A stretch of DNA of 60,160 nt. Origin: DATAEY01 sp045805565 (lineage in GTDB: Bacteria > Actinomycetota > Thermoleophilia > Solirubrobacterales > Solirubrobacteraceae). Both the position numbers and the translations under genes were made by a program. The stretch is from assembly GCA_045805565.1 (NCBI GenBank), contig JBJMKZ010000030.1, positions 1-60,160 of the forward strand, written 5' to 3'. The notes beneath the pieces are model-generated. The model made no database searches. It was not told the origin of the DNA and saw nothing but the letters and a program-made list of their open reading frames with translations. This document shows positions 34,514 through 43,130 of this stretch, piece after piece (within the stretch, counting starts at the first letter, position 1; each line of letters starts with the position of its first letter).

Positions 34514-36268
34514 TCAGCCCGCCGCCGGAATCCCGCCGGCGACGCCGCTCGCCCTCACGATGCGCCCGTGATCGAGCTCGATGCGGGCGTCGCAGATGTC
34601 CAGCGTGCTCAGTCGGTGGGCGATCATCAGCGTCGTCCGCGCGCGCATCAGACGCTCCATCGCCTCCATAATCACGCTCTCGGTCCCCACGTCCACCGCG
34701 CTGGTGGGCTCGTCGAGGATCAGGATCGGAGCGTCCTTCAGGAAGGCCCGGGCCAGCGCGATCCGCTGGCGCTCGCCGCCCGAGAGCAGCATCCCGCGCT
34801 CGCCCACCAGGGTGTCGTAGCCGTCGGGCAGCGCGCTGACGAAGTCGTGGGCGTTGGCGGAGCGGGCCGCCTCGAGCACCTCGGACCGGTCGATGCCGGG
34901 GTTCGCGTACGCGATGTTCTCCGCGATCGTGGTCGAGAACAGCACCGGCTCCTGGAGGACGATGGCGAACTGCCGGCGCAGGTCGATCACGCGGTAGTCG
35001 CGCAGATCCGTGCCGTCGAGCCGGATCTCGCCGCGGGTCGGGTCGTAGAACCGCGTGGCCAGGCTGGCCAGCGTGGACTTGCCGGCGCCCGTCGGCCCGA
35101 CGATCCCCAGCCGGGTTCCGGGCTCGATGCCCAGCGACACGTGCTCGAGTACCGGCTGGACGCCGTCGTAGGAGAAGGACACGTCGCGATACTCGATCTC
35201 GCCGCGGGCGCGTGTCAGCCGCCGCGCGTGCGGCCGGTCTAGCACCTCCGGCGACTCATCCATGAGCTCGAAGGAGCGCTCGGCGCTGGCCAGCGCCGAC
35301 TGCAGGTCGGCCACCTTCTCGCTGATCGTCTCGAGCGGCCCGTAGAGCTGGAGGAGGTAGTTCATGACGATAAGCAGCTCGCCGACGGTGAGCTCACCCG
35401 ACTGCACGCCGCGCACACCGAGATAGAGCACCGCCGCCGTGCCCAGACCAGTGGTCAGGTTGACCATCAGCCCGAACCCCCCCTCGGACAAGGCGAGCCG
35501 TATGCGGGCCCGAACGCCCTCGCTCGAGCGACGCACGAAGCGCTCGTGCTCGCGCTCCTCGCGCCCGAACGCCTTGACCACGCGGACGGTGGTCAACACC
35601 TCCTGGACGATCCCTAGGGCGCTGCTCTGAAGTTCCTTGAGCGCCGAGTAGCGCGGCCGTATCCGCTTCTCGTAGCGCCGGATCAGCCAGAACAGGACGG
35701 GCACCACCGTGAATGCCACCACGGCCAGCTTCCAGTCCAGCAGCGCCGTGACGTAGATGGCTCCCACCAGCGTCAGCATCGACGACGCGACCGGGAGCAG
35801 GGCTTCGGTGACCTGCTGGGGCGACTCGGCGTCGTACTGGATCCGGTAGATCGAGTCCGATGTGCCCCGGCGATCGTGGAAGGACAGCGAGAGGCGCTGG
35901 ACGTGGTCGAAGAGCCTGGCCCGGAAGGCGAGCGTCAGGCGCTCGCCGGTGGTGGTCTGCAGGACGTACCAGGCCGCCTCCTGTAGCTGCGCCCCCAGCA
36001 CGACCGCGAGCTGGAAGACGACCGCGAAGACCAGGATCGCCACCTTGGAGTGGGCCGGGAACCCGAGCGAGTCGAAGACTGCCGGCAGCGGGTGCGAGCC
36101 GATGACGCTGTCCACCGCGATCTTCAGCGGAACGGGGGTCAGCAGGACGATCGGCGTGGCCGTCAGCTCGACCGCGAGGAGCGCGCTCAACCGCCACCGC
36201 TCGGGCCGCGCCTGGGCGAGCAGCCGCCGGAACAGCGTGCGATTGCCGTAACGCCGCTCGCGTTTCAC
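34514..36268 (-). CDS. ABC exporter, transmembrane domain fused to ATPase
   Basis: 584 residues. Six transmembrane helices in residues about 25-320 are followed by a complete nucleotide-binding domain: Walker A GPTGAGKST near 378, Q-loop VLQEPVLFS near 420, signature LSGGERQRIALARA near 480, Walker B ILILDEPTS near 503, and H-loop IAHRLST near 535. This is the homodimeric MsbA/MdlB-type exporter architecture that moves lipids, lipid-linked sugars or peptides outward. The GTG start overlaps the stop of the GH-GT2 gene (GTGA) and the GT4 gene follows, so its cargo is probably the product of these enzymes. An open frame of over 1,000 codons extends upstream but is an antiframe. Confidence 0.94.
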   Translation of the reverse strand: MKRERRYGNRTLFRRLLAQARPERWRLSALLAVELTATPIVLLTPVPLKIAVDSVIGSHPLPAVFDSLGFPAHSKVAILVFAVVFQLAVVLGAQLQEAAWYVLQTTTGERLTLAFRARLFDHVQRLSLSFHDRRGTSDSIYRIQYDAESPQQVTEALLPVASSMLTLVGAIYVTALLDWKLAVVAFTVVPVLFWLIRRYEKRIRPRYSALKELQSSALGIVQEVLTTVRVVKAFGREEREHERFVRRSSEGVRARIRLALSEGGFGLMVNLTTGLGTAAVLYLGVRGVQSGELTVGELLIVMNYLLQLYGPLETISEKVADLQSALASAERSFELMDESPEVLDRPHARRLTRARGEIEYRDVSFSYDGVQPVLEHVSLGIEPGTRLGIVGPTGAGKSTLASLATRFYDPTRGEIRLDGTDLRDYRVIDLRRQFAIVLQEPVLFSTTIAENIAYANPGIDRSEVLEAARSANAHDFVSALPDGYDTLVGERGMLLSGGERQRIALARAFLKDAPILILDEPTSAVDVGTESVIMEAMERLMRARTTLMIAHRLSTLDICDARIELDHGRIVRASGVAGGIPAAG

Positions 36269-38820
36269 CGCGAAGCCCCCGGTCGCCGATGGGGGTCGAC
36301 CGCGGAGCGCAGCGCCGCCGACGCTCCCGCGCATTCCTGGGCGATCCGGGCGAGCACCACCAGCGCCGCCGCGGCCAGGACGGCGCCGACCGTCCAGGCC
36401 CCGTCCAGGAGGGCCCCCGCCGCCAGGCCGGCCAGCGCCAGCCCCACCGCCAGCCCGGGGAGGGACGGCTTCGGCCAGAGCCGGAAACGCGCCAGCTGCC
36501 GGCCGGCGCCGTGTTCCTCGACGGCCATCCGCAGCCTGGCGGCGCCGACCGCGCCGCCCTGGACCTCGAGCTCCCAGCGCGCGTACGCGTCGCCCCGCAG
36601 GACCGCCGCCCCGGTAGCGAGCAGCCGGCGTTCGATTGCCTCGAGCCGCGACTCGGGGGACGACCAGCGCTCGTCCCAGACGGCGAGCTCGCGCGGCCGC
36701 GGCCAGGACAGGCCGCGTGGTCCGCGGCGCCGGAAGGGCGTGAGACCGAGCCGCAGGCGGCCGTATATCCGGGCCAGGGGCTGGAGCAGGTACAGCAGCA
36801 CGACCAGCCCGCCCGCCCGCAGCCGGGCTGGCCGCGACGGGCAGGCGCGTATCAGCGCCGACCGCGCCGCCCCGAGGCCGGCGTCGACCACCACCATCGC
36901 CACGGCCAGCGCCAGCAGCGGCACCGCCCCCAGCAGCGGCGCCCAGGCGAGCCCGCCGAGCGACAGGGCCAGCAGCGCCGCGATCACCAGGTAGAACTCG
37001 TGTACCAGGGGCAGCGCCGCCAGGGTGCTGTCGGCGGGCCGGTAGATCGACTGGAACAGGCTGGCTCCCCAGGTGCCGTGGTATATGCGCCAGCGTCGCT
37101 GGCCGTGGAATTCGGCCGAGCCGCCGCCGTACAGGCGCCCGCGCCAGACCGGATGCCCCGCCGGGCTGTACTTCTGCGGCCACTTGCGCTCCAGGAGGCC
37201 CTCGGCCTCGCCGTACGCGCGTTGCTGGCGCAGGTAGGCGCCCACGGAGTCGCGGCGGTGATGCCAGACGACCGCCCCGGGGCTGAACCCCAGGCGCCGG
37301 CCTTGCTCCGTCAGCCGCCAGCAGATGTCGACGTCGTCGCCCGCCGTGTGGAAGCACGTGTCGAAGCCGCCGACCGTCTCCAGCGCCCGGCGCCGGAACG
37401 CCATGTTGCAGCCCGGGATGTGCTCGGCCTCGGTGTCGGAGATGAGCACGTGGGTGGGGGCGCCCGGGGCGTTGGCCACCGCGCGCGCTACTCCCGAGGC
37501 GCCAGGCCAGGGCGGGTTGGGCCCCCCCACGCCCACGTCGTCGGTGGTCGAGAACCGACGGGCCAGGTGGATGAGCCAATCCGGATCCGGCCGCGCGTCG
37601 GCATCGATGTAGGCGACGATCTCGCCCCGTGCGGCGGCCAGGCCCGTGTTGCGGGCGCTCGCGAGTCCCCGGTGATCGACGCTGATCAACCGGACATCGT
37701 GGCGCCCGGCGATCTCCGGTGTGGCGTCCGTGGACCCGTCGTTGACCACGATCACCTCGTAGTCGGGGTAGCGCAGCTGCTCCAGCCCGGCCAGGCACTC
37801 GTCCAGCGTGGCGGCATTGTCGTGGGTGCAGACGACGACCGACACCGGCGGCGGATCGGCGGGCGGTGCGGGCGTCCGCGCGAAGGCGCGGGCCACCGCC
37901 GCGAGCGCCGGCTTGGGCCGTCGCTCGCGGGTTGTGAGGCCGAACTCCCAGTCGCGGATGTCGTGGCCCCCGCGGTGCCACTCGTCGGTCCAGGAGAAGA
38001 CGAATGCGCCGGCGCAGCCCGCCGCCAGGGCCTCGCGCACCTGCCACTCGAGCGTCTCGGCCTGGACGCCCTGGCCGTGGCTACGGCTGTCCAGTCCGAT
38101 CTCGGCCATGACCAGGGGCAGGTCGCCCGCGAGGTTCTGCAGGCGGGCGAGGTAGGCGCTCAGCGATGCGCGGTCCTCCAGGTAGACGTTGAAGCAGAGG
38201 AGGTCGAGGTACCGAAGCTGCAGGTACTCCGTGGTCGGGAAGTTCACGTAGGTCATCGCCCCGCCCGGGTCCTCCTCCTTGGCGGCGTGATAGAGACGCT
38301 CGAGATAGCGCTCGACCCGTCGGCGCCCATGCCAGCGCACGATGGACGCCGGAATCTCGTTCCCGATCGCATAGCACAGGACTGCCGAGTGCCCCGCGCA
38401 CGCTCGCACGCCGGCCCGCACCCGTTCCTCGATGTCGCGGGCCCGGCGCGGATCGTCCAGGAAGGTGACGTGCTGCCCCCACGGCAACCCGACCATCAGC
38501 GCCAGGCCGTGGCGCTGGGCGGCGTCCAGCATCCAGGGCGGCGGGACCGAATAGAGGCGTACCGCGTTGAAGCCGGCGGCGGCGATGGCGGAGAGGTCCC
38601 GCTCGGCGATCTGGGGGTCGAACCCGCCGGACGAAGCGTCGGTGGGGGCGAACGGCCCGTACGTGACCCCTCGGACGATGGTCTTGACCTCGTCGCGGTA
38701 CAGGTACTTCCCCCGCGCCGCCAGGCGGCCCGGCCGGGGATCCATGATCGCGGTGGTCGTGTCCTCCCGCTCCGCCTGAGAGCGCGACGGTGCCGCAATC
38801 GCCCGCATTCGGTCGCTCAC
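36265..38820 (-). CDS. Fusion of GH-A-clan glycoside hydrolase and GT2 glycosyltransferase with membrane helices
   Basis: 851 residues in three parts. Residues about 35-310 form a TIM-barrel hydrolase like GH2/GH5, with acid/base Glu155 in AIGNE and nucleophile Glu240 in VMAEIG both present. Residues about 325-600 are a family 2 glycosyltransferase: VSVVVCTHDNAATLDECL, the DAD metal motif at 406-408, and a GDDVDICWRL motif. The processive QxxRW motif is not recognisable. Residues about 610-850 carry several hydrophobic helices with a soluble insert. The GTG start has GGCAGGA upstream. Both catalytic halves look active. This is the first gene of the operon with the ABC exporter, GT4, PIG-L and GT genes. 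Confidence 0.88.
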   Translation of the reverse strand: MSDRMRAIAAPSRSQAEREDTTTAIMDPRPGRLAARGKYLYRDEVKTIVRGVTYGPFAPTDASSGGFDPQIAERDLSAIAAAGFNAVRLYSVPPPWMLDAAQRHGLALMVGLPWGQHVTFLDDPRRARDIEERVRAGVRACAGHSAVLCYAIGNEIPASIVRWHGRRRVERYLERLYHAAKEEDPGGAMTYVNFPTTEYLQLRYLDLLCFNVYLEDRASLSAYLARLQNLAGDLPLVMAEIGLDSRSHGQGVQAETLEWQVREALAAGCAGAFVFSWTDEWHRGGHDIRDWEFGLTTRERRPKPALAAVARAFARTPAPPADPPPVSVVVCTHDNAATLDECLAGLEQLRYPDYEVIVVNDGSTDATPEIAGRHDVRLISVDHRGLASARNTGLAAARGEIVAYIDADARPDPDWLIHLARRFSTTDDVGVGGPNPPWPGASGVARAVANAPGAPTHVLISDTEAEHIPGCNMAFRRRALETVGGFDTCFHTAGDDVDICWRLTEQGRRLGFSPGAVVWHHRRDSVGAYLRQQRAYGEAEGLLERKWPQKYSPAGHPVWRGRLYGGGSAEFHGQRRWRIYHGTWGASLFQSIYRPADSTLAALPLVHEFYLVIAALLALSLGGLAWAPLLGAVPLLALAVAMVVVDAGLGAARSALIRACPSRPARLRAGGLVVLLYLLQPLARIYGRLRLGLTPFRRRGPRGLSWPRPRELAVWDERWSSPESRLEAIERRLLATGAAVLRGDAYARWELEVQGGAVGAARLRMAVEEHGAGRQLARFRLWPKPSLPGLAVGLALAGLAAGALLDGAWTVGAVLAAAALVVLARIAQECAGASAALRSAVDPHRRPGASR

Positions 38821-38878
38821 CGATCCTGCCCGCCCGGCCGACTGAATCGGGCCGCCTGCGGCCGGCGCCCGGGCGCCG

Positions 38879-39178
38879 TCACCCCGCGTCGCTGTCGACG
38901 ACCGCCGGCCAGGGTTCTGGGCTGCGCCGGGCGCCGCGACCCCGCGCCGCGCCGGGTCGCAGCCTCCCGGCCAGCCTCACCGTCCCGAGCGCGACCGCCA
39001 GCCCAGCGGCGAGCGCGGCTGCGGCCAGGACGAGCAGCGACCCCGCCACGGCCAGGCCGAACCAGCCCGCCAGGGCCAGCGCGCGTCCGACCACGTGGGC
39101 GTGCCCCGGCCGGCCGCCGATGGCGGACGGGCGCCCGGGGCGACGGGTGGCGTCGAGGGTGGTCTGAGCGGTTTCCAT
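38879..39178 (-). CDS. Small single-pass membrane protein (tentative)
   Basis: 99 residues from ATG 39178. A polar N-terminus (about 1-35), one or two hydrophobic segments over about 36-72 (WFGLAVAGSLLVLAAAALAA), and an Arg/Pro-rich tail. No family is recognised and no ribosome-binding site or -10 box is clear, so it may be spurious. If real, it lies 58 bp upstream of the GH-GT2 gene on the same strand and could be the first gene of the glycan operon. The frame is open further upstream without sensible content. Confidence 0.4.
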   Translation of the reverse strand: METAQTTLDATRRPGRPSAIGGRPGHAHVVGRALALAGWFGLAVAGSLLVLAAAALAAGLAVALGTVRLAGRLRPGAARGRGARRSPEPWPAVVDSDAG

Positions 39179-39281
39179 GCCGGTCACGAGACGGGACCCG
39201 GCCACGGTCGTGGTCCCTCTGGCTAAAACGCGGCAGGCGGGCCAAGGTTGGGCTGCGCGGGAGCCGCCGGTCCGGGCGGGG

Positions 39282-40721
39282 TCACGCCGCCAGCACGGGC
39301 AGCAGGGCGTCGAGCTTGACCTCGGTCTCGGCCAGCTCGGCGGCCGGATCGGAGTCGCGCACCACACCGACCCCGGCATAGCAGCGAGCGAGGCGGCCCT
39401 GCACCAGGGCGCACCGCAGCGCGACACAGAACTCGCCGTCCTCGGCCGCGTCGGTCCACCCCACCGCGCCCGCGTACCAGCCGCGATCCATCCCCTCCAG
39501 CGCCGGGATCAGCCGGATCGCCACATCGCGGGGCTCGCCCCCAACCGCGGGCGTCGGGTGCAGCGTCCCGGCCAGGTCGACGGCTCCAATCGGCTCGGCC
39601 AGCTGCGCACGGATCGGCGTGCCCAGGTGCTGGACGTTGGCCATCCGCACGAGGTCGGGCTCCGGTGCGGCGGTCACCCATACCGAGTGGGCATTCAAGG
39701 TTCGCTCGATCCTCCGCGCGACGATCGCGTGCTCCTGGCGGTCCTTGGGGCTGCGCAGCAGCTGCTCCCCGAGGTGGTCGTCCACGGCGGGATCGGCACT
39801 GCGGCGGATCGAGCCGGCCAACGCCACCGTGCTGGCCCTCTGGCCCTCGCGACGGACCAGCAGCTCCGGCGAGGCGGCCAGGAAGGCGGCGTCCTGGCGC
39901 CCGACGCAGAACACGTAACAGGCCGGGAAGGCCTCGCGCAGCACACCGAACGCCGCGGCGGGATCGTGGCCGGCCGGAGCGTGCACATCCACCTCGCGCG
40001 CCAGCACGACTTTCTCAAGCTCCCCGGCCCCGATGCGCTCGACGGCGCGGGCCACAGCCGACTCGTAGTGCTCAGGCGGCATGGCCCCGACCACCCGGCT
40101 GCGGACCGCCGGGTCGGGGTCCGGCAACGGCAGCGGGCTCGCGCGCAGCTGCGCGGCACGCAGCTCGAGGCGGCCGACCACGTCGGCCGCCACGTCGTCG
40201 GGGGCGACCAGGGCGGTGAGCGTCAGGCGGACGTCGCCGCCGCGGCGCACGAGGGCGAGTTCCGGAACGGTCAGCACGGCGGGCGGGAACCCCTCCCACC
40301 CCGGCGCGCGGCTCGCGTGGGGGGCGAACCCGAAGCCGCCCACGGCGACCAGGCCGGCGCCCTGCGGCCCCTCGCTGGGACCTGACACCGCGGTCGCGGC
40401 GGCGGCGCGCCAGCGCTCCGCGACGTGGTTGAAACGCTCCGGCCCGGAGGCCTCGATGGCCAGCGCGGTTCCCAGCGCGGCCAGGGCGGCGCCGTCCCGG
40501 TCCGGCTGCTCGAAGCAGAAGAGGGGCTCGCCCACCTGCCGGGAGGCGAAGGCGACGGCGCTGGGATCGGCGCCGCGCTCCACCGCCACCGTCGACGAGG
40601 CGAGCACCGGAGCGCCGGTCTCGCGGGCGCGGGTCAGCGCGGCGTCGACCCGCGACCCCAGGGCCTCGCGCTCGCCCGCCCCCAGTCCCTGCCCGCCGCG
40701 GGTGGCGATGGCGACGGTCAT
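39282..40721 (-). CDS. menF: Isochorismate synthase (menaquinone type)
   Basis: Chorismate-utilising enzyme that starts menaquinone synthesis. 479 residues. The conserved C-terminal domain has AVERIGAGELEKVVLAREV near residue 228, ASPELLVRREG near 280, the VALAGSIRRS block near 300, and metal-binding and active-site segments through LHPTPAVGGEP near 385. The last of these is diagnostic for isochorismate synthases. MenD encoded 8 kb away uses its product. Salicylate-forming or anthranilate-type relatives are less likely. The gene follows ilvN by 11 bp, so men and ilv genes may be co-transcribed here. Confidence 0.94.
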   Translation of the reverse strand: MTVAIATRGGQGLGAGEREALGSRVDAALTRARETGAPVLASSTVAVERGADPSAVAFASRQVGEPLFCFEQPDRDGAALAALGTALAIEASGPERFNHVAERWRAAAATAVSGPSEGPQGAGLVAVGGFGFAPHASRAPGWEGFPPAVLTVPELALVRRGGDVRLTLTALVAPDDVAADVVGRLELRAAQLRASPLPLPDPDPAVRSRVVGAMPPEHYESAVARAVERIGAGELEKVVLAREVDVHAPAGHDPAAAFGVLREAFPACYVFCVGRQDAAFLAASPELLVRREGQRASTVALAGSIRRSADPAVDDHLGEQLLRSPKDRQEHAIVARRIERTLNAHSVWVTAAPEPDLVRMANVQHLGTPIRAQLAEPIGAVDLAGTLHPTPAVGGEPRDVAIRLIPALEGMDRGWYAGAVGWTDAAEDGEFCVALRCALVQGRLARCYAGVGVVRDSDPAAELAETEVKLDALLPVLAA

Positions 40722-40732
40722 CGCACCTGCGT

Positions 40733-41290
40733 CTAGGTCTCGGCGCGCCCGCGCGAGATCGCGATCTCGCCGGTGCGGACCATCTCGATCAAGCCGAACG
40801 GCCGCACGAGCTGCTCGAAGGCCTCGATCTTCTCGTCGGTGCCGGTGACCTCTATGACCAGCGCGCGCCGGCTGACGTCGACCACCTTGCCGCGGAAGAT
40901 GTTGGCGATCTGCATCACCTCGCCGCGCGCCGGCCCGTCGGCGGCGACCTTGAACAGGGCGAGCTCGCGTGCCACCGCGTCCTGCGGCTCGAGGTCGCGG
41001 ATCTTCAGCACGTTGACGAGCTTGTGCAGCTGCTTGGTCACCTGGTCGATCGGATGCTTGGCCCCGTCGACCGTGAGCGTGACCCGGGAGACGGACTCGT
41101 CGTCGGTGGGGCCGACCGCCAGCGTGTCGATGTTGAAGCCGCGCCGGGCGAACAGACCGGCGATCCGGGTCAGGACACCGGGCTTGTTCTCGACCAGGAT
41201 CGACAGCGTGTGCTTGCGGCCGGTGCGCAGCCCCCCGGCCGCCTCGAGCTGCTCGAGGGACAGCAGGTCCTTGGTGCCGGGCTCGCCCAC
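40733..41290 (-). CDS. ilvN: Acetolactate synthase small (regulatory) subunit
   Basis: 185 residues, slightly long for the family. The N-terminal ACT domain (HTLSILVENKPGVLTRIAGLFARRGFNIDTLAVGPT, residues about 25-60) gives valine feedback. A C-terminal domain (about 100-180) has LVIEVTGTDEKIEAFEQLVRPFG. It starts 12 bp after the ilvB stop, as expected for IlvB-IlvN. The first 20 residues (MGEPGTKDLLSLEQLEAAGG) are an extension over shorter homologues, and a later start is possible. Confidence 0.95.
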   Translation of the reverse strand: MGEPGTKDLLSLEQLEAAGGLRTGRKHTLSILVENKPGVLTRIAGLFARRGFNIDTLAVGPTDDESVSRVTLTVDGAKHPIDQVTKQLHKLVNVLKIRDLEPQDAVARELALFKVAADGPARGEVMQIANIFRGKVVDVSRRALVIEVTGTDEKIEAFEQLVRPFGLIEMVRTGEIAISRGRAET

Positions 41291-41302
41291 CGTCGGCTCG
41301 CG

Positions 41303-42979
41303 TCAGCCCACCATGTCCCGCGCCGGCTGCCCGGCGGGGATCATCGGGTAGGTGTTCTCCTCGCGCGTCACCCGCACGTCGACCAGCACCGGCCCGTCGG
41401 TCTCGATCGCCTCGCGCATGTCACTCACCAGCGTGCGCTTGTCCTCGAAGCGCATCCCCGTCGCTCCGTAGGCCTCCGCCAGCTTGACGAAGTCCGGGAA
41501 GCGCCCCATGTCGACCGCGCTGTAGCGCCGGTCCCAGAACAGCTCCTGCCACTGGCGGACCATGCCGAGGTAGCCGTTGTTCATGATGAAGACCTTGATC
41601 GCGACGTCGTGCTCGGCGCAGGTCGCCAGTTCCTGCATGTTCATCTGCACCGAGCCGTCGCCGGCCAGGCAGCACACCAGCTGGTCGGGGCAGCCGACCT
41701 TCGCCCCCAGGGCGGCGGGCAGCCCGAAGCCCATCGTGCCCAGCCCGCCGGAGTTGATCCAGCGCCGGGGCTGGGCGAAGTGGATGTACTGCGCCGCCCA
41801 CATCTGGTGCTGACCGACGTCGGCGGTGATGATCGCGTCGCCGCCGGTTGCCTCATGGAGCGCCTCGCACATGTACTGAGGCTTGATCTCCGAATCGGAC
41901 GAGTCCTCGTAGCGCAGCGGATACTGCTTCTGCCACCCGCTGATCCGGCTCCACCAGTCCTCCAGGCGCGAGGGGTCGGTGTCGAGCGCCCGATACTCCG
42001 CGGTCAACCGCGGCAGGATGTTCTTGGCGTCGCCCACGATCGGGATGTGGGCGGGGACGTTCTTGGAGATCTCGGCCGGGTCGATGTCGATGTGGATGAA
42101 CTTGGCCCGCGGCGCGAACTCGGACAGCTTGCCGGTGATCCGGTCGTCGAAGCGGGCACCGATCGCGCAAATCAGGTCCGCCTCGTCCATCGCGTAGTTG
42201 GCGGCGCGCGTGCCGTGCATGCCGAGCATGCCCAGCCACTGCTCGTGCGGAGCGGGGAACGCCCCCAGCCCCATCACCGTGCAGGTGACCGGCAACCGGT
42301 CCGAGGTGCACAGCTCCACCAGGTCCTCGGATGCGTTGGCGTTGACCACCCCGCCGCCGGCGTAGATCACCGGTCGTCTCGCGTTGCCCAGCGCCTTGGC
42401 CGCCAACCGGATCTGCTTCTGGTTGCCCTCGGTCGTGGGCTGATAGCCCGTCAGCGACACGTCGCCGACCGGCTCGTACTCGATGTCCGCCCGCGACAGG
42501 TCCTGCGGGATGTCGACCACGACGGGGCCCGGACGACCGGTGCGGGCCAGATAGAACGCCTCGTGGACGGCGCGCGGGATCTCCAGGGGGTGCTGGATCA
42601 TGAACGAGTGCTTGACGATCGGCATGGTGATGCCGCCGGTGTCGCACTCCTGGAAGCCGTCGGTGCCGATCAGCTCGGTGCGCACCTGACCGGTGATGAA
42701 CACGGTCGGGACCGAGTCCATCATCGCGTCGCAGATCGGCGTGACCAGGTTGGTTGCGCCCGGTCCCGAGGTGCCGAACGCCACGCCCACGCGCCCCGTG
42801 GACTTGGCGTAGCCCTCCGCCGCATGTCCGCCGCCCGCCTCGTGGCGGACCAGGATGTGCCGGATGCCCGCGTCGTAGAGCGCGTCGTAGGTCGGCAGGT
42901 TGGCGCCGCCGGGAAGCCCGAAGACGACGTCGACGCCCTCGGCCTTGAGGCACTCCATCAGGGCATCGGCAGCTCGCAT
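41303..42979 (-). CDS. ilvB: Acetolactate synthase large (catalytic) subunit
   Basis: Thiamine-diphosphate and FAD enzyme making acetolactate or acetohydroxybutyrate. 558 residues, complete. The catalytic Glu47 lies in RHEAGGGHAAEGYA. TSGPGATNLVTPI follows near 70, the FAD-binding middle domain has GMHGTRAANYAMDEADLI near 255, and the TPP motif GDGSVQMNMQEL is near 440 with IMNNGYLGMV. ilvN follows directly. The 5' region holds a -10 box and a strong hairpin at the probable transcript start. No leader peptide is visible. Confidence 0.97.
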   Translation of the reverse strand: MRAADALMECLKAEGVDVVFGLPGGANLPTYDALYDAGIRHILVRHEAGGGHAAEGYAKSTGRVGVAFGTSGPGATNLVTPICDAMMDSVPTVFITGQVRTELIGTDGFQECDTGGITMPIVKHSFMIQHPLEIPRAVHEAFYLARTGRPGPVVVDIPQDLSRADIEYEPVGDVSLTGYQPTTEGNQKQIRLAAKALGNARRPVIYAGGGVVNANASEDLVELCTSDRLPVTCTVMGLGAFPAPHEQWLGMLGMHGTRAANYAMDEADLICAIGARFDDRITGKLSEFAPRAKFIHIDIDPAEISKNVPAHIPIVGDAKNILPRLTAEYRALDTDPSRLEDWWSRISGWQKQYPLRYEDSSDSEIKPQYMCEALHEATGGDAIITADVGQHQMWAAQYIHFAQPRRWINSGGLGTMGFGLPAALGAKVGCPDQLVCCLAGDGSVQMNMQELATCAEHDVAIKVFIMNNGYLGMVRQWQELFWDRRYSAVDMGRFPDFVKLAEAYGATGMRFEDKRTLVSDMREAIETDGPVLVDVRVTREENTYPMIPAGQPARDMVG

Positions 42980-43014
42980 GCGATTACGTCCTTTCCGACC
43001 GTAGCGAGGGCAAA

Positions 43015-43051
43015 GCCGCGCGGGTAGCCGCGCGGCCTCCGGGCCAGTGTA
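43015..43051 (-). promoter_or_regulatory. ilvB promoter -10 (TACACT) and 5'-end hairpin
   Basis: TACACT (43051-43046) is a TANNNT -10 box. Transcription would begin near 43039, just before a perfect 9-bp stem GCCGCGCGG/CCGCGCGGC with a 4-nt loop (43036-43015) followed by TTTG. A weak GGAAAGGA ribosome-binding site precedes the ATG. The hairpin at the very 5' end may stabilise the mRNA or attenuate. A second short inverted repeat AGCGG/CCGCT lies in the -35 to -10 spacer at 43054-43069. Confidence 0.5.
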
Positions 43052-43130
43052 TCAGCGGTTTTTCCCGCTCCGAGCGCGTTTTAGGGCGACCCGCGCGCGG
43101 GCCGCCGCGGCTTGCCCGGTCGGCCGCGCC

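Noticed and set aside
34514..38047. Single 1,177-codon open frame on the minus strand
   Set aside because: Only its last half is the ABC exporter. The upstream half lies in another frame of the GH-GT2 gene, which has clear domains and third-position GC bias. High GC makes such long antiframes common.
36289..39381. 1,030-codon open frame on the plus strand
   Set aside because: Antisense to the GH-GT2 gene; the translation is Arg/Gly/Pro-rich with no domain.
43088..43101. 12-bp palindrome CCCGCGCGCGGG between ilvB and the zinc-ribbon gene as a terminator
   Set aside because: No U tract follows on either strand and such GC runs are expected by chance here.
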